A stretch of DNA of 64,000 nucleotides from Candidatus Hydrogenedens terephthalaticus JGI OTU-1 (GCA_000493945.1 AWNW01000001.1:62001-126000); one strand, 5' to 3'. Positions 1 through 10,572 are shown, counted from the first letter of the stretch. Translations and numbers: made by a program. Notes: generated by a model not told the origin, from the letters alone.

Positions 1-2511
<2,511 letters not shown>

Positions 2512-2809
2512 TCATTCTTCATCCTCGTATAAATCATTTAATGTTTGCTTAAGACTCTGAATATTTCTATATTCTGCTTCGCTTGATAATCTTGAAACAT
2601 CATATTTCTGTGCAATCTTGATGTCCTTAAAAGAAAGACAATTCCCATGAACAAATATTTCTCTTATCTGACTTCCCACAAAAAAATTTCTGCTTATCAA
2701 GATTTTGACTTTCAATAAGGAAATTGAGCAATGCTTTATCAATAATCGGTTTTGTTTTTCTTAAATTGCTCCAAAATATATGTGTTTCTCTAAACCTGCT
2801 TTTTCCAAA
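2512..2809 (-). pseudogene. Frameshifted C-terminal fragment of an unrecognised gene
   Basis: Two overlapping minus-strand frames together make one plausible protein end. The first frame (about 2809 to 2685) reads THIFWSNLRKTKPIIDKALL and on through LNFLIESQNLDKQKFF. The second (about 2684 to 2512) continues VGSQIREIFVHGN, LSFKDIKIAQKYDVSRLSSE and ends NDLYEDEE. The switch falls in a run of T (minus strand AAATTTTTTTG, near 2682-2688), the usual place for a one-base indel. The upstream part overlaps the end of the GIY-YIG gene in another frame, so the 5' end has been lost. I do not recognise the family. A sequencing or assembly error in the homopolymer could mimic the frameshift. Confidence 0.5.
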
Positions 2810-3080
2810 TTTTCTTGGCTAAAATTTTTAAGTCTTTATAATTGCCTTTAATAAGAGATTCCTTTTTCTTTCTTGACCAGCCCTGCACTTGTTTTTCTCT
2901 ATAGAATGCTTCATCAATTCTATCATATTCTTCATAATAAACAAGTTCTACAGGTAAACGGGTTTTAGTATAGTTGGCACCTTCACCATTTTGATGCTGC
3001 CATAATCTTCTTTCAAGATTAACAGTACTTCCGGTATAATAACTACCATCAGCACATTTTAGAATGTACATGTATCCCAT
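2790..3080 (-). CDS. GIY-YIG domain protein (UPF0213-like)
   Basis: A 96-aa single-domain protein of the GIY-YIG nuclease fold. It starts MGYMYILKCADGSYYTGSTV, giving the YIL...YTG pair that stands for GIY-YIG in this subfamily, followed by the conserved arginine in NLERRLWQHQNG, and then YREKQVQGWSRKKKESLI, typical of the small stand-alone members. Such proteins resemble the UvrC/homing nuclease core, but their biological substrate is mostly unknown. It lies downstream of hsdM in the same direction within the tRNA-Val island, so it is probably cargo. The family call is firm; the function is open. Confidence 0.88.
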   Translation of the reverse strand: MGYMYILKCADGSYYTGSTVNLERRLWQHQNGEGANYTKTRLPVELVYYEEYDRIDEAFYREKQVQGWSRKKKESLIKGNYKDLKILAKKIWKKQV

Positions 3081-3104
3081 AGGTTACCTCTGTCTTATCA
3101 TCGG

Positions 3105-4775
3105 TCACTTCGATACGGCCTTCGGCCTACTCAGTGACCGTTTCACTGGCCGCTGAGTAGTGGAGTGTTTTAAAACGGTTGCTGAGTAGTCCCAAAGGGA
3201 CGTATCGAAGCCGGTTGCTGAGTAGTCCCAAAGGGACGTATCGGAGCCGGTTGCTGAGTAGTCCCAAAGGGACGTATCGGAGCCGGTTGCTGAGTAGTCC
3301 TGAAGGGATGTATTGGAGTTGGTTGCTGAGTAGTCCCGAAGGGATGTATTGGAGTCGGTTGCTGAGTAGTCCCGAAGGGATGTATTGGAGTCGGTTGCTG
3401 AGTAGTCCCGAAGGGATGTATTGGAGTCGGTTGCTGAGTAGTCCCGAAGGGATGTATTGGAGTCGGTTGCTGAGTAGTCCCGAAGGGACGTATCGAAGCA
3501 ACCGTTTCGTATAGCAGTTATATATTCTCTAATCACATTCAAGGCATCGGGCAAGTCGTTTTTATCTATGGGTCTGCGTTGTGCTCCAAGGTCATAGCCG
3601 TCATTTTCAATCTTTACAAATAAAATAGAATCGGTTTTCTTTGCGAGCTGTTTATCCATCAAAAGAATTGAAGTCTTAACACCCGAATATGGCTGAAAAA
3701 CACCGGCAGGAAGCGATACAATCGCATAGAGATAATTTTCAACCAGCATTTTTCTGAGTTGTTTGTATGCATTAGCACTTTGGAAAATGATACCTTCAGG
3801 AACGATCACTGCGGCTCTACCGGTTGGTGTGAGGTGTTCTGCAATGTAATCCACAAACAGCACCTCGCTGCGGTTGCTCTGCACGCTGAACTTTTTATGT
3901 GGTTTGATTCCGCCTTTCGGCGACATAAAAGGAGGATTGGCAAGAATCACATCGGCGTATTCATTCCAGCGGTCTTCGCTGGTAAGGGTATCATATTCAA
4001 ATATTTGAGGCTGAACAAAGCCGTGCAGATACATATTTACAAGTGAAAGCCGTACCATATCCGGCGAAATATCGTAGCCCTTGAAATTTTCAAAAAGTTT
4101 TTTGCGTTCCTCTACACTAAGCAAATCACCCCTGTAACCGCCATTATTGCCATTCTGTGTTTTATATTTTGGTGATGTATTTTCTTTTAGAATATGTTTG
4201 TATGCAGAAATCAAAAATCCAGCAGTACCGCAGGCAGGGTCTAAAACGGTTTCATGTTTCTGTGGATTAACAATTTCTACCATAAAATCTATAATATGCC
4301 GTGGTGTTCTGAATTGACCCGCATCGCCTTGACTGCCGAGTACCGAAAGCAGATACTCAAAAGCATCGCCCAGTCGTTCGGAATGGTCGTATGTAAATTC
4401 ATTGATGGTTTTGAGAAAAAGTTTTAATGTTTCGGGGTCGCGATAAGGAAGATAGGCATTTTTAAAGATATCACGGAAAAGTTGAGGCAGATTTGGATTC
4501 TGATTAAGATTTACAATGGCTTCGCTGTAAAGGGCGAGCATTTCATAACCGCCGATGTGTGGGTCAAATATCTTGTTCCAGGCATAGCGTTCATAATTGC
4601 CGGTGAAAAAACTTGGTTTTCCGCCGAGTTCAATGGCTTCCTTGTCCATGTCATCCATGAACTTATACACAAGCGCAATAGTAATCTGCTCCACCTGACT
4701 TTTAGGGTCAGGCACTTTGCCCACAAGTATATCGCGGGCTGTATCAATTCTTCGTTTTGTTTCGTTGTCTAACAT
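3105..4775 (-). CDS. hsdM: Type I restriction-modification methylase subunit HsdM with abnormal repeat tail
   Basis: N6-adenine methyltransferase subunit of a type I R-M system. The helical HsdM N-terminus spans about residues 1-130. The Rossmann methylase core follows, with the SAM motif DPACGTAGF at 179-187 and the catalytic NPPF at 280-283. Normal HsdM sequence continues to about residue 427 (GAQRRPIDKNDLPDALNVIR). From residue 429 the protein becomes nine tandem copies of a 12-residue unit (TSLRDYSATDSN and variants), encoded by the 36-bp DNA repeats at 3177-3500, and then a short unrelated end. The usual HsdM C-terminal tail, which contacts HsdS, appears replaced, and no hsdS gene is present. 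The core may still fold, but the complete modification enzyme seems broken or dependent on an HsdS elsewhere. Confidence 0.9.
   Translation of the reverse strand: MLDNETKRRIDTARDILVGKVPDPKSQVEQITIALVYKFMDDMDKEAIELGGKPSFFTGNYERYAWNKIFDPHIGGYEMLALYSEAIVNLNQNPNLPQLFRDIFKNAYLPYRDPETLKLFLKTINEFTYDHSERLGDAFEYLLSVLGSQGDAGQFRTPRHIIDFMVEIVNPQKHETVLDPACGTAGFLISAYKHILKENTSPKYKTQNGNNGGYRGDLLSVEERKKLFENFKGYDISPDMVRLSLVNMYLHGFVQPQIFEYDTLTSEDRWNEYADVILANPPFMSPKGGIKPHKKFSVQSNRSEVLFVDYIAEHLTPTGRAAVIVPEGIIFQSANAYKQLRKMLVENYLYAIVSLPAGVFQPYSGVKTSILLMDKQLAKKTDSILFVKIENDGYDLGAQRRPIDKNDLPDALNVIREYITAIRNGCFDTSLRDYSATDSNTSLRDYSATDSNTSLRDYSATDSNTSLRDYSATDSNTSLRDYSATNSNTSLQDYSATGSDTSLWDYSATGSDTSLWDYSATGFDTSLWDYSATVLKHSTTQRPVKRSLSRPKAVSK
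3108..3140 (-). repeat. Inverted, diverged copy of the 36-bp repeat unit
   Basis: CTTCGATACGGCCTTCGGCC followed by TACTCAGTGACCG matches the reverse complement of the array unit at 3177-3500 (CTTCGATACGTCCCTTCGGG, then ACTACTCAGCAACC) on both flanks, with a different palindromic centre. CGGTCACT at 3102-3109 pairs with AGTGACCG at 3133-3140, so this stretch can form a cruciform on its own. It closes the array like a bookend in the opposite orientation. Confidence 0.65.
3177..3500. repeat. Nine tandem 36-bp palindrome-containing repeats
   Basis: Nine head-to-tail units begin at 3177, 3213, 3249, 3285, 3321, 3357, 3393, 3429 and 3465. Each starts GGTTGCTGAGTAGTCC and has a small hairpin at its centre (GTCCC AAA GGGAC, or a CCCGAAGGG type), then GTATCGAAGC or GTATTGGAGT. 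The outer units (1-3 and 9) carry ...GGGACGTATCG, while units 4-8 share ...GGGATGTATTGGAG, a sign of copying within the array. Because 36 is divisible by 3, every frame through it stays open or closed throughout, which makes spurious long ORFs on both strands. There are no spacers, so it is not CRISPR. Confidence 0.95.
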
Positions 4776-4835
4776 AAAGATTCCTAATCATTTACATATA
4801 TTGAAAATTCGTATTTTTTCACTATATCTTTGCTT

Positions 4836-4868
4836 ATATGTCGAAAAAAAGCGTTTTTTTCGACATAT
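4836..4868. promoter_or_regulatory. Perfect 15-bp inverted repeat between fic and hsdM
   Basis: ATATGTCGAAAAAAA at 4836-4850 and its exact reverse complement at 4854-4868 are separated by three bases. A third TGTCGAAAA box follows at 4879-4887, at the very end of the fic gene. It lies in the 114-bp gap between the fic stop and the hsdM start. It could be the operator for hsdM expression, or a terminator/attenuator, since transcription in the minus direction gives a stem ending in a U tract. The repeated TGTCGAAA box favours protein binding. Confidence 0.5.
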
Positions 4869-4889
4869 CAAAAAAACATGTCGAAAATT

Positions 4890-6008
4890 TCAAATTTTTT
4901 TATCATATTCATGGCTTTCATTAGCGGATAAATCAAAATTTTTAAAAAGTAAGAACAACGGCTCATTAATGTAATAATTCGATTTACCGAATTTTTCCAT
5001 TTTCAGTAAACCTCCTTCTACAAGTTGGTCCAAGTAATTTGCTGCTGTCTGGCGGTGCACCTTTAAGTCTTTTTGCAAAAACTCGATTTTTGTATAAGGT
5101 TGCTTAAAAAGATTATTCAATAAATCCTGAGAGTAAAATTTATAGTTGTTCCTGATTTTTTGTTTATACTCCTGCATAAGTTCTTTTATTTTGTTTATCA
5201 GAATAATAGTGCTATTCGAGGTAACTTCAACTCCTCGTAACAGATAGAGAATCCATGCCTCCCAGTTCTCTTTATCCCTAACCTCCTGTAAAAGTCTATA
5301 ATAATCTAATTTTGTTCTAATAATATAACTGCTTAGGTAAAGTACTGGTAAGTCGAGCAAACCTTTTTGAATAAGGTAAAGAATATTGAGAATTCTTCCT
5401 GTTCTGCCATTTCCATCATAGAATGGATGAATTGATTCAAATTGAAAATGAATGATAGCCATTTTAATTAAGGGATCAATCGGATGAAGAGAGTCATTGT
5501 TAATATAATCAATCAAATTATTCATTAATGAAATAATTTGTTCATGACCCTGAGGTGGAATATATACAGTTTTTCCAGTATCGAGGTTCTTTAATTCTGT
5601 TCCTGGGAGAGTTCTATAGCCAGCATTATTATGAATAATTGTTTCTTGAATTTTTAAAATTAAGTTGTTTGAAATAATAAATTTTTTATTGTGCATTAGT
5701 TCAAAACCTTCCCGAACAGCCTGAGCATATCGCTGGACTTCTTTAGCTGCAGGGTTTGATATAAAGTTTTCAAAAAGATTATCCTTATAAATCTCGTCAT
5801 GCGTGGTAATGATATTTTCAATAGCCGAGCTGTCTTTTGCTTCAAGTAAAGGCAAGGTATAGAGCAATATGGTTTCATTAGGAATTGTTTTAGAAACACC
5901 TTTTAATTCCGCAAGATATCTATGTGCAGCAGCAAGCTGTTTAAGTACTGCTTTTGTCTCCACATCTTTTTTTGGCGGAAGTGGTGTTAAAATGTAGTTA
6001 TCATTCAT
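4890..6008 (-). CDS. Fic family protein (AMP-transferase type)
   Basis: A 372-aa Fic/DOC protein. The N-terminal region carries the inhibitory motif SSAIEN at 60-65, matching [S/T]xxxE[G/N] of class II Fic enzymes, where the glutamate blocks ATP binding. The Fic core follows with the complete active-site loop HPFYDGNGRTGR at 194-205. A C-terminal winged-helix segment (QKDLKVHRQTAANYLDQLVE, then GGLLKMEKFGKSNYY) probably binds DNA or acts as a regulatory domain. Fic enzymes usually transfer AMP from ATP to hydroxyl groups of target proteins. It lies between hsdR and hsdM, 12 bp after hsdR. Fic genes are frequent passengers inside type I R-M loci; the target is unknown. Confidence 0.92.
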   Translation of the reverse strand: MNDNYILTPLPPKKDVETKAVLKQLAAAHRYLAELKGVSKTIPNETILLYTLPLLEAKDSSAIENIITTHDEIYKDNLFENFISNPAAKEVQRYAQAVREGFELMHNKKFIISNNLILKIQETIIHNNAGYRTLPGTELKNLDTGKTVYIPPQGHEQIISLMNNLIDYINNDSLHPIDPLIKMAIIHFQFESIHPFYDGNGRTGRILNILYLIQKGLLDLPVLYLSSYIIRTKLDYYRLLQEVRDKENWEAWILYLLRGVEVTSNSTIILINKIKELMQEYKQKIRNNYKFYSQDLLNNLFKQPYTKIEFLQKDLKVHRQTAANYLDQLVEGGLLKMEKFGKSNYYINEPLFLLFKNFDLSANESHEYDKKI

Positions 6009-6020
6009 ATTTAAAAAACC

Positions 6021-8549
6021 TCACGCTACAAACTTGTTCAATGGCACAAAATCTTTAATATACTCAGGAATTGAACTCCGCAGTTCAGGTGGTAATTTCT
6101 TGAATGCTTCACCGTAGGGTGAAACATTCAAAAGAGCAAAATTCTTATTGTCTATGATTGCCCTGAAATCAGCATCAAGAATGTAAGCATTAAAGACTGT
6201 TTTGGCATAATTAAAATACTCTTCTTTGGGCAAATATCTGCTGTCAAATTTATCAAACTCTTCATCCAGAAGTTCATTTTTTGTCTTAAAGTAGGGGATA
6301 ATCCCAAATATCTTCTCTATGATTTCCCGCATGGAAACACGGCGGTCAATCTGAATGGAGGAACGAAGTTTTTCGAGTGTAAAATATTCCTCGGGCTTAT
6401 CAAGTATATGCTTTTCAAGATAAGCCAAAAGTTCGTCCCACTTACCTTCCTCTGCCTGCTCTTTAAGAATCGGATGTTCAATGATAGTTTTTTCAAATTT
6501 TTCAAAATACATTCTATCAATCTTCATTCCGTCGGGACCGATAACAAAATGTTCGAGTTTTATTATCTGGTCTGACTGTGAACTGTCATAACTGTAAATG
6601 CCTGATGGCTCTCTAAATTCTAAAGCGGTATTTTCTCCTGAGCCTGGTTTTGGCAGTTTGAGTACTTCATCATAATTAAACTTTTCTTCAAAATACTCGC
6701 AGTTAGCAAAAAAATCAAACATTTTGAAATTTTCTTTTTGCTTCTCGCCAATCTGCACTTTTTGTTGCAGATCAGTAAGATCAGTAGCGAAGTTGTATTT
6801 TCTTGTGCCTCTACCTTTAATCTGAATAAAATCGGTAGGAGAAAAAATGGGTCGCATCAGGCAAAGATTGAGAATATCAGGACAGTCATAGCCCGTTGTC
6901 ATCATGCCGACAGTTACGCAAACGCGGGTTTTGCTGGTTTTATACGAGGGGTTAAAATTACCCGTGCCTGAGAGGCGGTTATTTGTAAAATTGATGGTAA
7001 ACTGTTGAGAATCAACAATTCGGGATGTAACTTGAATGGCAAAATCTGAATTGTATTTTCCAGGAAACATTTGATGAGCCATTTCATTCAATATTTGGGT
7101 AATTTTCGCTGCATGGTTTTGCGAAACACAATAGACAATGGTTTTTCCAATCTCTCCGCTTATCGGATCCCTGTAAGCATTTTCCAAAAAGGCTTTGCAA
7201 AATTCGCGGTTAGTGCTTTCTGAAAAGAACTTTTTCTCAAAATCCTTATGAATAAAAATTTCTTCCACTTCTTCGCCTTCATCATTTTGTATGGTTACAA
7301 AGTAGCCTTTATCGGAAAGCAGTTGGGTTGTAATTTCTGTCCGTGCATCTACAACTACAGGATTTATGAGAAATCCTTCTTTTACGCCATCGAGTAAGGA
7401 ATATCTGAAAGTGGGCTCTCCATTTTCACAGCCAAAGGTTTTATAGGTATCTAAAAGCAAACGGCGTTCGAGTTGTCGCGGATCATTTTCACCAAGTTTT
7501 GATGTATCAATATGTTTTAGATAGTCTTTGGGTGTTGCGGTGAGTCCCAGTTTATAACCTATGAAGTATTCAAAAACTGCTCTGCTGTTTCCGCCAATAC
7601 TTCGATGTGCCTCATCAGAGATTACCAGATCAAAATCATCAGGTGCGAAAAGTCTTTTATATCTGTTCTTTGACAAAAAGGTTTGCACAGTTGAAACCAC
7701 AATCTCTGCTTTTCGCCAGTCATCACGGTTTTCTTTGTAAATAGCTGTTTGATAGTCATTTCTTAAGTATGCGACAAAGGCTTTATATGCTTGGTCTTCA
7801 AGTTCGAGCCTATCGACTAAAAACAAAACACGCCGAGCATTTCCTGTTCGAAGGAACAACTTAATAACCGCAGCCGATACAAGTGTTTTTCCTGTACCTG
7901 TAGCCATTTCAAAAAGAAAGCGATCTTTTCCTTCTTTCACAGCATTTTGAATGGATTGTATTGCCAATACTTGATATCTTCTTAAAAATTTTAACTTATT
8001 TTGTTCAATGAAACTTTTTCTGGTTTCTTCATTTATGTAGGAAGGGTCGTTTTTATAATCCGGTTTTTGTGTAAGTACAATGTAATCATCATTGACTGTT
8101 TCACTGACTAATCTTTTTCTATCCGGCTTAAAAGTAGAATATCCCTTTACTGTTTCTGGCGAGGGGAAACGGCTTATAATATGAGGGTTGCCTCTTTCCA
8201 AATCCCAGAAATAATGAATATTCCCATTTGAAAGTATAATAAAGCGGCAATTTTGAGAAATAGCATACCGTCGAGCTTGTTCTTTACCAAAAAGAGGGTT
8301 TTTATCTTCTGCTTTTGCTTCTAAGACAATAAAGGGGAAGCCCTGCTCATCGAGTAATAAAAAGTCTATAAATCCGTTGCTTGTCTTCTCAAAATCCTCT
8401 CCAAACTCATTTAACTTTTCTATTGTGAGTTTGACATTATTTTCAAGAAGAATATTAGCCTTGCCAGATTCATTATCAAAGAAACGCCATCCGGCTTCTT
8501 CAAGAAGTTTATTGATTTTTATCCTTGCTTTTGCTTCTTTCTCTGCCAT
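6021..8549 (-). CDS. hsdR: Type I restriction enzyme subunit R (HsdR, DEAD/DEAH translocase)
   Basis: The 842-aa motor and nuclease subunit of a type I R-M system. The N-terminal HSDR_N nuclease domain has the PD-(D/E)xK pattern D62 ... E78-A-K80. The superfamily 2 helicase follows, with Walker A ATGTGKT at 216-222, DEAH at 312-315 and the GLTATP motif. The second helicase domain includes QIKGRGTR, and the C-terminal part resembles the EcoEI R C-terminal domain. Length fits the EcoEI-like subfamily. The gene is first in the cassette hsdR-fic-hsdM, with AGAAGG upstream of ATG 8549. The protein looks intact, but no hsdS is in the cassette, so restriction activity is doubtful unless specificity is supplied elsewhere. 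Confidence 0.93.
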   Translation of the reverse strand: MAEKEAKARIKINKLLEEAGWRFFDNESGKANILLENNVKLTIEKLNEFGEDFEKTSNGFIDFLLLDEQGFPFIVLEAKAEDKNPLFGKEQARRYAISQNCRFIILSNGNIHYFWDLERGNPHIISRFPSPETVKGYSTFKPDRKRLVSETVNDDYIVLTQKPDYKNDPSYINEETRKSFIEQNKLKFLRRYQVLAIQSIQNAVKEGKDRFLFEMATGTGKTLVSAAVIKLFLRTGNARRVLFLVDRLELEDQAYKAFVAYLRNDYQTAIYKENRDDWRKAEIVVSTVQTFLSKNRYKRLFAPDDFDLVISDEAHRSIGGNSRAVFEYFIGYKLGLTATPKDYLKHIDTSKLGENDPRQLERRLLLDTYKTFGCENGEPTFRYSLLDGVKEGFLINPVVVDARTEITTQLLSDKGYFVTIQNDEGEEVEEIFIHKDFEKKFFSESTNREFCKAFLENAYRDPISGEIGKTIVYCVSQNHAAKITQILNEMAHQMFPGKYNSDFAIQVTSRIVDSQQFTINFTNNRLSGTGNFNPSYKTSKTRVCVTVGMMTTGYDCPDILNLCLMRPIFSPTDFIQIKGRGTRKYNFATDLTDLQQKVQIGEKQKENFKMFDFFANCEYFEEKFNYDEVLKLPKPGSGENTALEFREPSGIYSYDSSQSDQIIKLEHFVIGPDGMKIDRMYFEKFEKTIIEHPILKEQAEEGKWDELLAYLEKHILDKPEEYFTLEKLRSSIQIDRRVSMREIIEKIFGIIPYFKTKNELLDEEFDKFDSRYLPKEEYFNYAKTVFNAYILDADFRAIIDNKNFALLNVSPYGEAFKKLPPELRSSIPEYIKDFVPLNKFVA

Positions 8550-8561
8550 AATTAAGCCTTC

Positions 8562-8714
8562 TCAATGTATATCATAATCATATTCCTCTTTCCCGCAATA
8601 GACAGTGGGTGTTCTTGGTTCGGTGTTAAGAAATCTAACTATATCTTTTTTTCTCAATACTTTCTTTGATACTCTACCTTTTGCACAACTTGTTCTTATA
8701 CGAATCGAATGCAT
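8562..8714 (-). CDS. Small basic ORF (50 aa) immediately upstream of hsdR
   Basis: ATG at 8714 has AAAGG eight bases upstream, and the frame stays open for 50 codons to TGA at 8562-8564, 12 bp before hsdR. The product starts MHSIRIRTSCAKGRVSKK, is rich in Lys and Arg, and ends with an acidic tyrosine-rich stretch (CGKEEYDYDIH). Position, direction and spacing suggest translation with hsdR. I know no matching family. It could be a regulatory or antirestriction-like peptide, or simply a chance frame in the leader. Confidence 0.42.
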   Translation of the reverse strand: MHSIRIRTSCAKGRVSKKVLRKKDIVRFLNTEPRTPTVYCGKEEYDYDIH

Positions 8715-9040
8715 AACATAGACCTTTTGTAGCATATTATACGAATTTTATGTGTAATTGTTAGTAAAATTACTGATAACCACTTAACTAAATTTAGATT
8801 GCTAATTTTCATAAAATTATACAAAAACAATACTTGAAACAAACAAAACAGGGATTAAGATTAAGAAATTACGGTTTTGAAACTATAAAGGCTTATTTGA
8901 GTTATTAGAAGGGGTGTATTAATTTCGAAAAATAAATATGGAAAAAATTAAGGAATTATTACTAAGCAAACAAAGTAAGAAAATATTTTTCGCAAATAAT
9001 TAATTTTCGTTCAAATTCAATGAAGTTTTTATAGTGAGAA
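8715..9040. other. AT-rich island end, no gene seen
   Basis: Non-coding, very AT-rich DNA between the small ORF upstream of hsdR and the tRNA-side repeat. It presumably includes the promoter of the hsdR operon. I found no integrase, excisionase or stable RNA here. A 21-codon frame from 8938 lacks a ribosome binding site. Confidence 0.5.
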
Positions 9041-9069
9041 AGAAACAAAAATGGTGGGCGATACTGGAC
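9041..9069. repeat. Right attachment-site-like repeat overlapping tRNA-Val 3' end
   Basis: Identical over 29 bases to 2092-2120. It covers the downstream flank AGAAACAAAAA, the encoded CCA, the discriminator, the 3' acceptor strand and the first bases of the T stem. The tRNA stays complete on this side, as expected when an integrase uses the tRNA 3' end as attB. Confidence 0.8.
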
Positions 9070-9128
9070 TTGAACCAGTGACCCCTTGCATGTCAAGCAA
9101 GTACTCTAACCACCTGAGCTAATCGCCC
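9052..9128 (-). tRNA. tRNA-Val (anticodon GAC)
   Basis: Read on the minus strand the gene begins GGGCGATTAGCTCAGGTGG and ends ...ATCGCCCACCA. The 7-bp acceptor stem GGGCGAT/ATCGCCC is perfect and CCA is encoded. The D loop has AGCTCAG. The anticodon stem CTTGC/GCAAG encloses the loop TTGACAT, giving GAC, which reads GUC (Val). The T arm is CACTGGTTCAAGTCCAGT. The 3' end overlaps the island repeat. Confidence 0.95.
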
Positions 9129-9204
9129 ACTCAGTATAAATGGGAATATAAATTATATCAATCTATTAGGGTATTGTCAAATTATTGAATATTTAAGGCG
9201 ATGT

Positions 9205-10572
9205 TTATTTTTTTGTTGTGTCGTTGGGTATGGCTTTGACATTTTCTATATCTACTTTGAATGGGTAGATATTTTCAGGGAGAACTTTCATTTGTGTGCA
9301 AATGCTGTACGGATTGCCAAAGGAACCGGGAAATCGGACTTCGACATAGTAAGCACTCCAGCCGGTTTTGGGTTGAACCAATTTTGCTTTGGCTTTTCCC
9401 TTTCCTTTTAAGGGTGTGCTTTCCCATTTGGAGTTTCTAAAATCGCGGTTGTTGGAATCGGCTTTCCAAAGGTAAGCAGTTCCTTCCGGATTATCCCATT
9501 TTACGGTTATGGTATTTCTTTTCGATATTTCCCAGGACACTGAAGGGAACGATTTTTTCTCTTTTGCGAATAGGAAAAATTCGGCTAATGTAGCAATGCC
9601 TGTGGGTGATGCATCATGCCCTGTATTGGCTTGATAACACAAATATTTTGGAGCAGGGAAGTCCGGGAAGTATAGATTGGCAGAGTCTACAGTCCAATAG
9701 GGGTCGTTAGTGCCAAGAAGAATTAACTTGGGCAATGTAAGTGAATTTCTGTAAGTATAAGGGTCAACGATGCTTAATAATTGTTCTCCTTTCGGTAAAT
9801 GCATTCTCTGAGGAATTTTAAGACGGGTGTAATCTTCTATTTCGCTACTGAAAGTGCCGTAGCATTCTAATTGATGGAGCATTTGTTGTTTCATGTTCAG
9901 CACATCAATAACAGCAGGGGCAATGGCTACAACTCTGGGGTCTCCTGTTGCTGCGGTTAGCCATGTTGTCCAACCTCTTTTAGAGCCACCTGTAAGAACG
10001 AATCGTTTGATTTCATGGTTGTCTGTATCCTTCTGCACCAACTGTATAGTATCCATAGCACGGACGGCACTTTTTACCATAGGTAGTAATAATGGCCATT
10101 CATCTCCTTCTCCGTTGAGATATTTATCGTAGGTGTATGCGATAATTTCATCTTCATTTCTTCCATCAAATAAGGGTTGATTGGGAACCTGAGACAGAAC
10201 TGCGATAACAGAATTTGTCTTTTTCGCAACTGTGACGGCAACTTTAAATTCCAGAGAATTAATATTGGGTTCTTTTTGTCGGTTTGAGCCTCCACTAATA
10301 ACAAGCATGGCTATGTCAGAATTCTTTATTTCAGGTGGACAGAGTAGAACAAGCCAATGAGTCCAGACTATATTCTGCCATGTCTGTGATGTCAGCCGAA
10401 CAATTTTTGCTTTGCAACCCTCTACATCTTTTGTATCTACAATTTCATAGGAGTAGGTTGGGTCGGGTTTGGTTACATAACTTTTTAAGTCGGCATGAGT
10501 AAATGATGGGATGAATAAAAGGTTTAAAAACAAGGGGAAGAAAAACACAATGGCTAATTTGTTCTTTTTCAT
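9205..10572 (-). CDS. Exported PhoPQ-activated pathogenicity-related (PqaA-type) hydrolase
   Basis: A 455-aa protein of the PqaA family, an alpha/beta-hydrolase fold group named after a Salmonella PhoPQ-regulated gene. It has an N-terminal signal peptide (hydrophobic LAIVFFFPLFLNLLFIPSFT). The family hallmarks are visible: WTHWLVLLCPPE with the oxyanion region LVISGGSN, a nucleophile elbow LTGGSKRGWTTW with S197, and a late histidine in NTGHDASPTG. A C-terminal beta-rich segment (from about residue 350) follows the catalytic domain. The substrate is not established for this family. It stands alone between tRNA-Val and rsgA, with an ATG preceded by AGGAGA. Confidence 0.88.
   Translation of the reverse strand: MKKNKLAIVFFFPLFLNLLFIPSFTHADLKSYVTKPDPTYSYEIVDTKDVEGCKAKIVRLTSQTWQNIVWTHWLVLLCPPEIKNSDIAMLVISGGSNRQKEPNINSLEFKVAVTVAKKTNSVIAVLSQVPNQPLFDGRNEDEIIAYTYDKYLNGEGDEWPLLLPMVKSAVRAMDTIQLVQKDTDNHEIKRFVLTGGSKRGWTTWLTAATGDPRVVAIAPAVIDVLNMKQQMLHQLECYGTFSSEIEDYTRLKIPQRMHLPKGEQLLSIVDPYTYRNSLTLPKLILLGTNDPYWTVDSANLYFPDFPAPKYLCYQANTGHDASPTGIATLAEFFLFAKEKKSFPSVSWEISKRNTITVKWDNPEGTAYLWKADSNNRDFRNSKWESTPLKGKGKAKAKLVQPKTGWSAYYVEVRFPGSFGNPYSICTQMKVLPENIYPFKVDIENVKAIPNDTTKK

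Noticed and set aside
3177..3500. A 36-bp period array that could be CRISPR
   Set aside because: The repeats are directly adjacent with no variable spacers, and no cas genes are present.
3127..3514. Long open frames on both strands through the repeat array besides hsdM
   Set aside because: They exist only because the unit length is a multiple of three; no start sites and no family likeness.
8938..9003. A 21-codon plus-strand frame upstream of the tRNA
   Set aside because: No ribosome binding site and very short; chance in AT-rich DNA.
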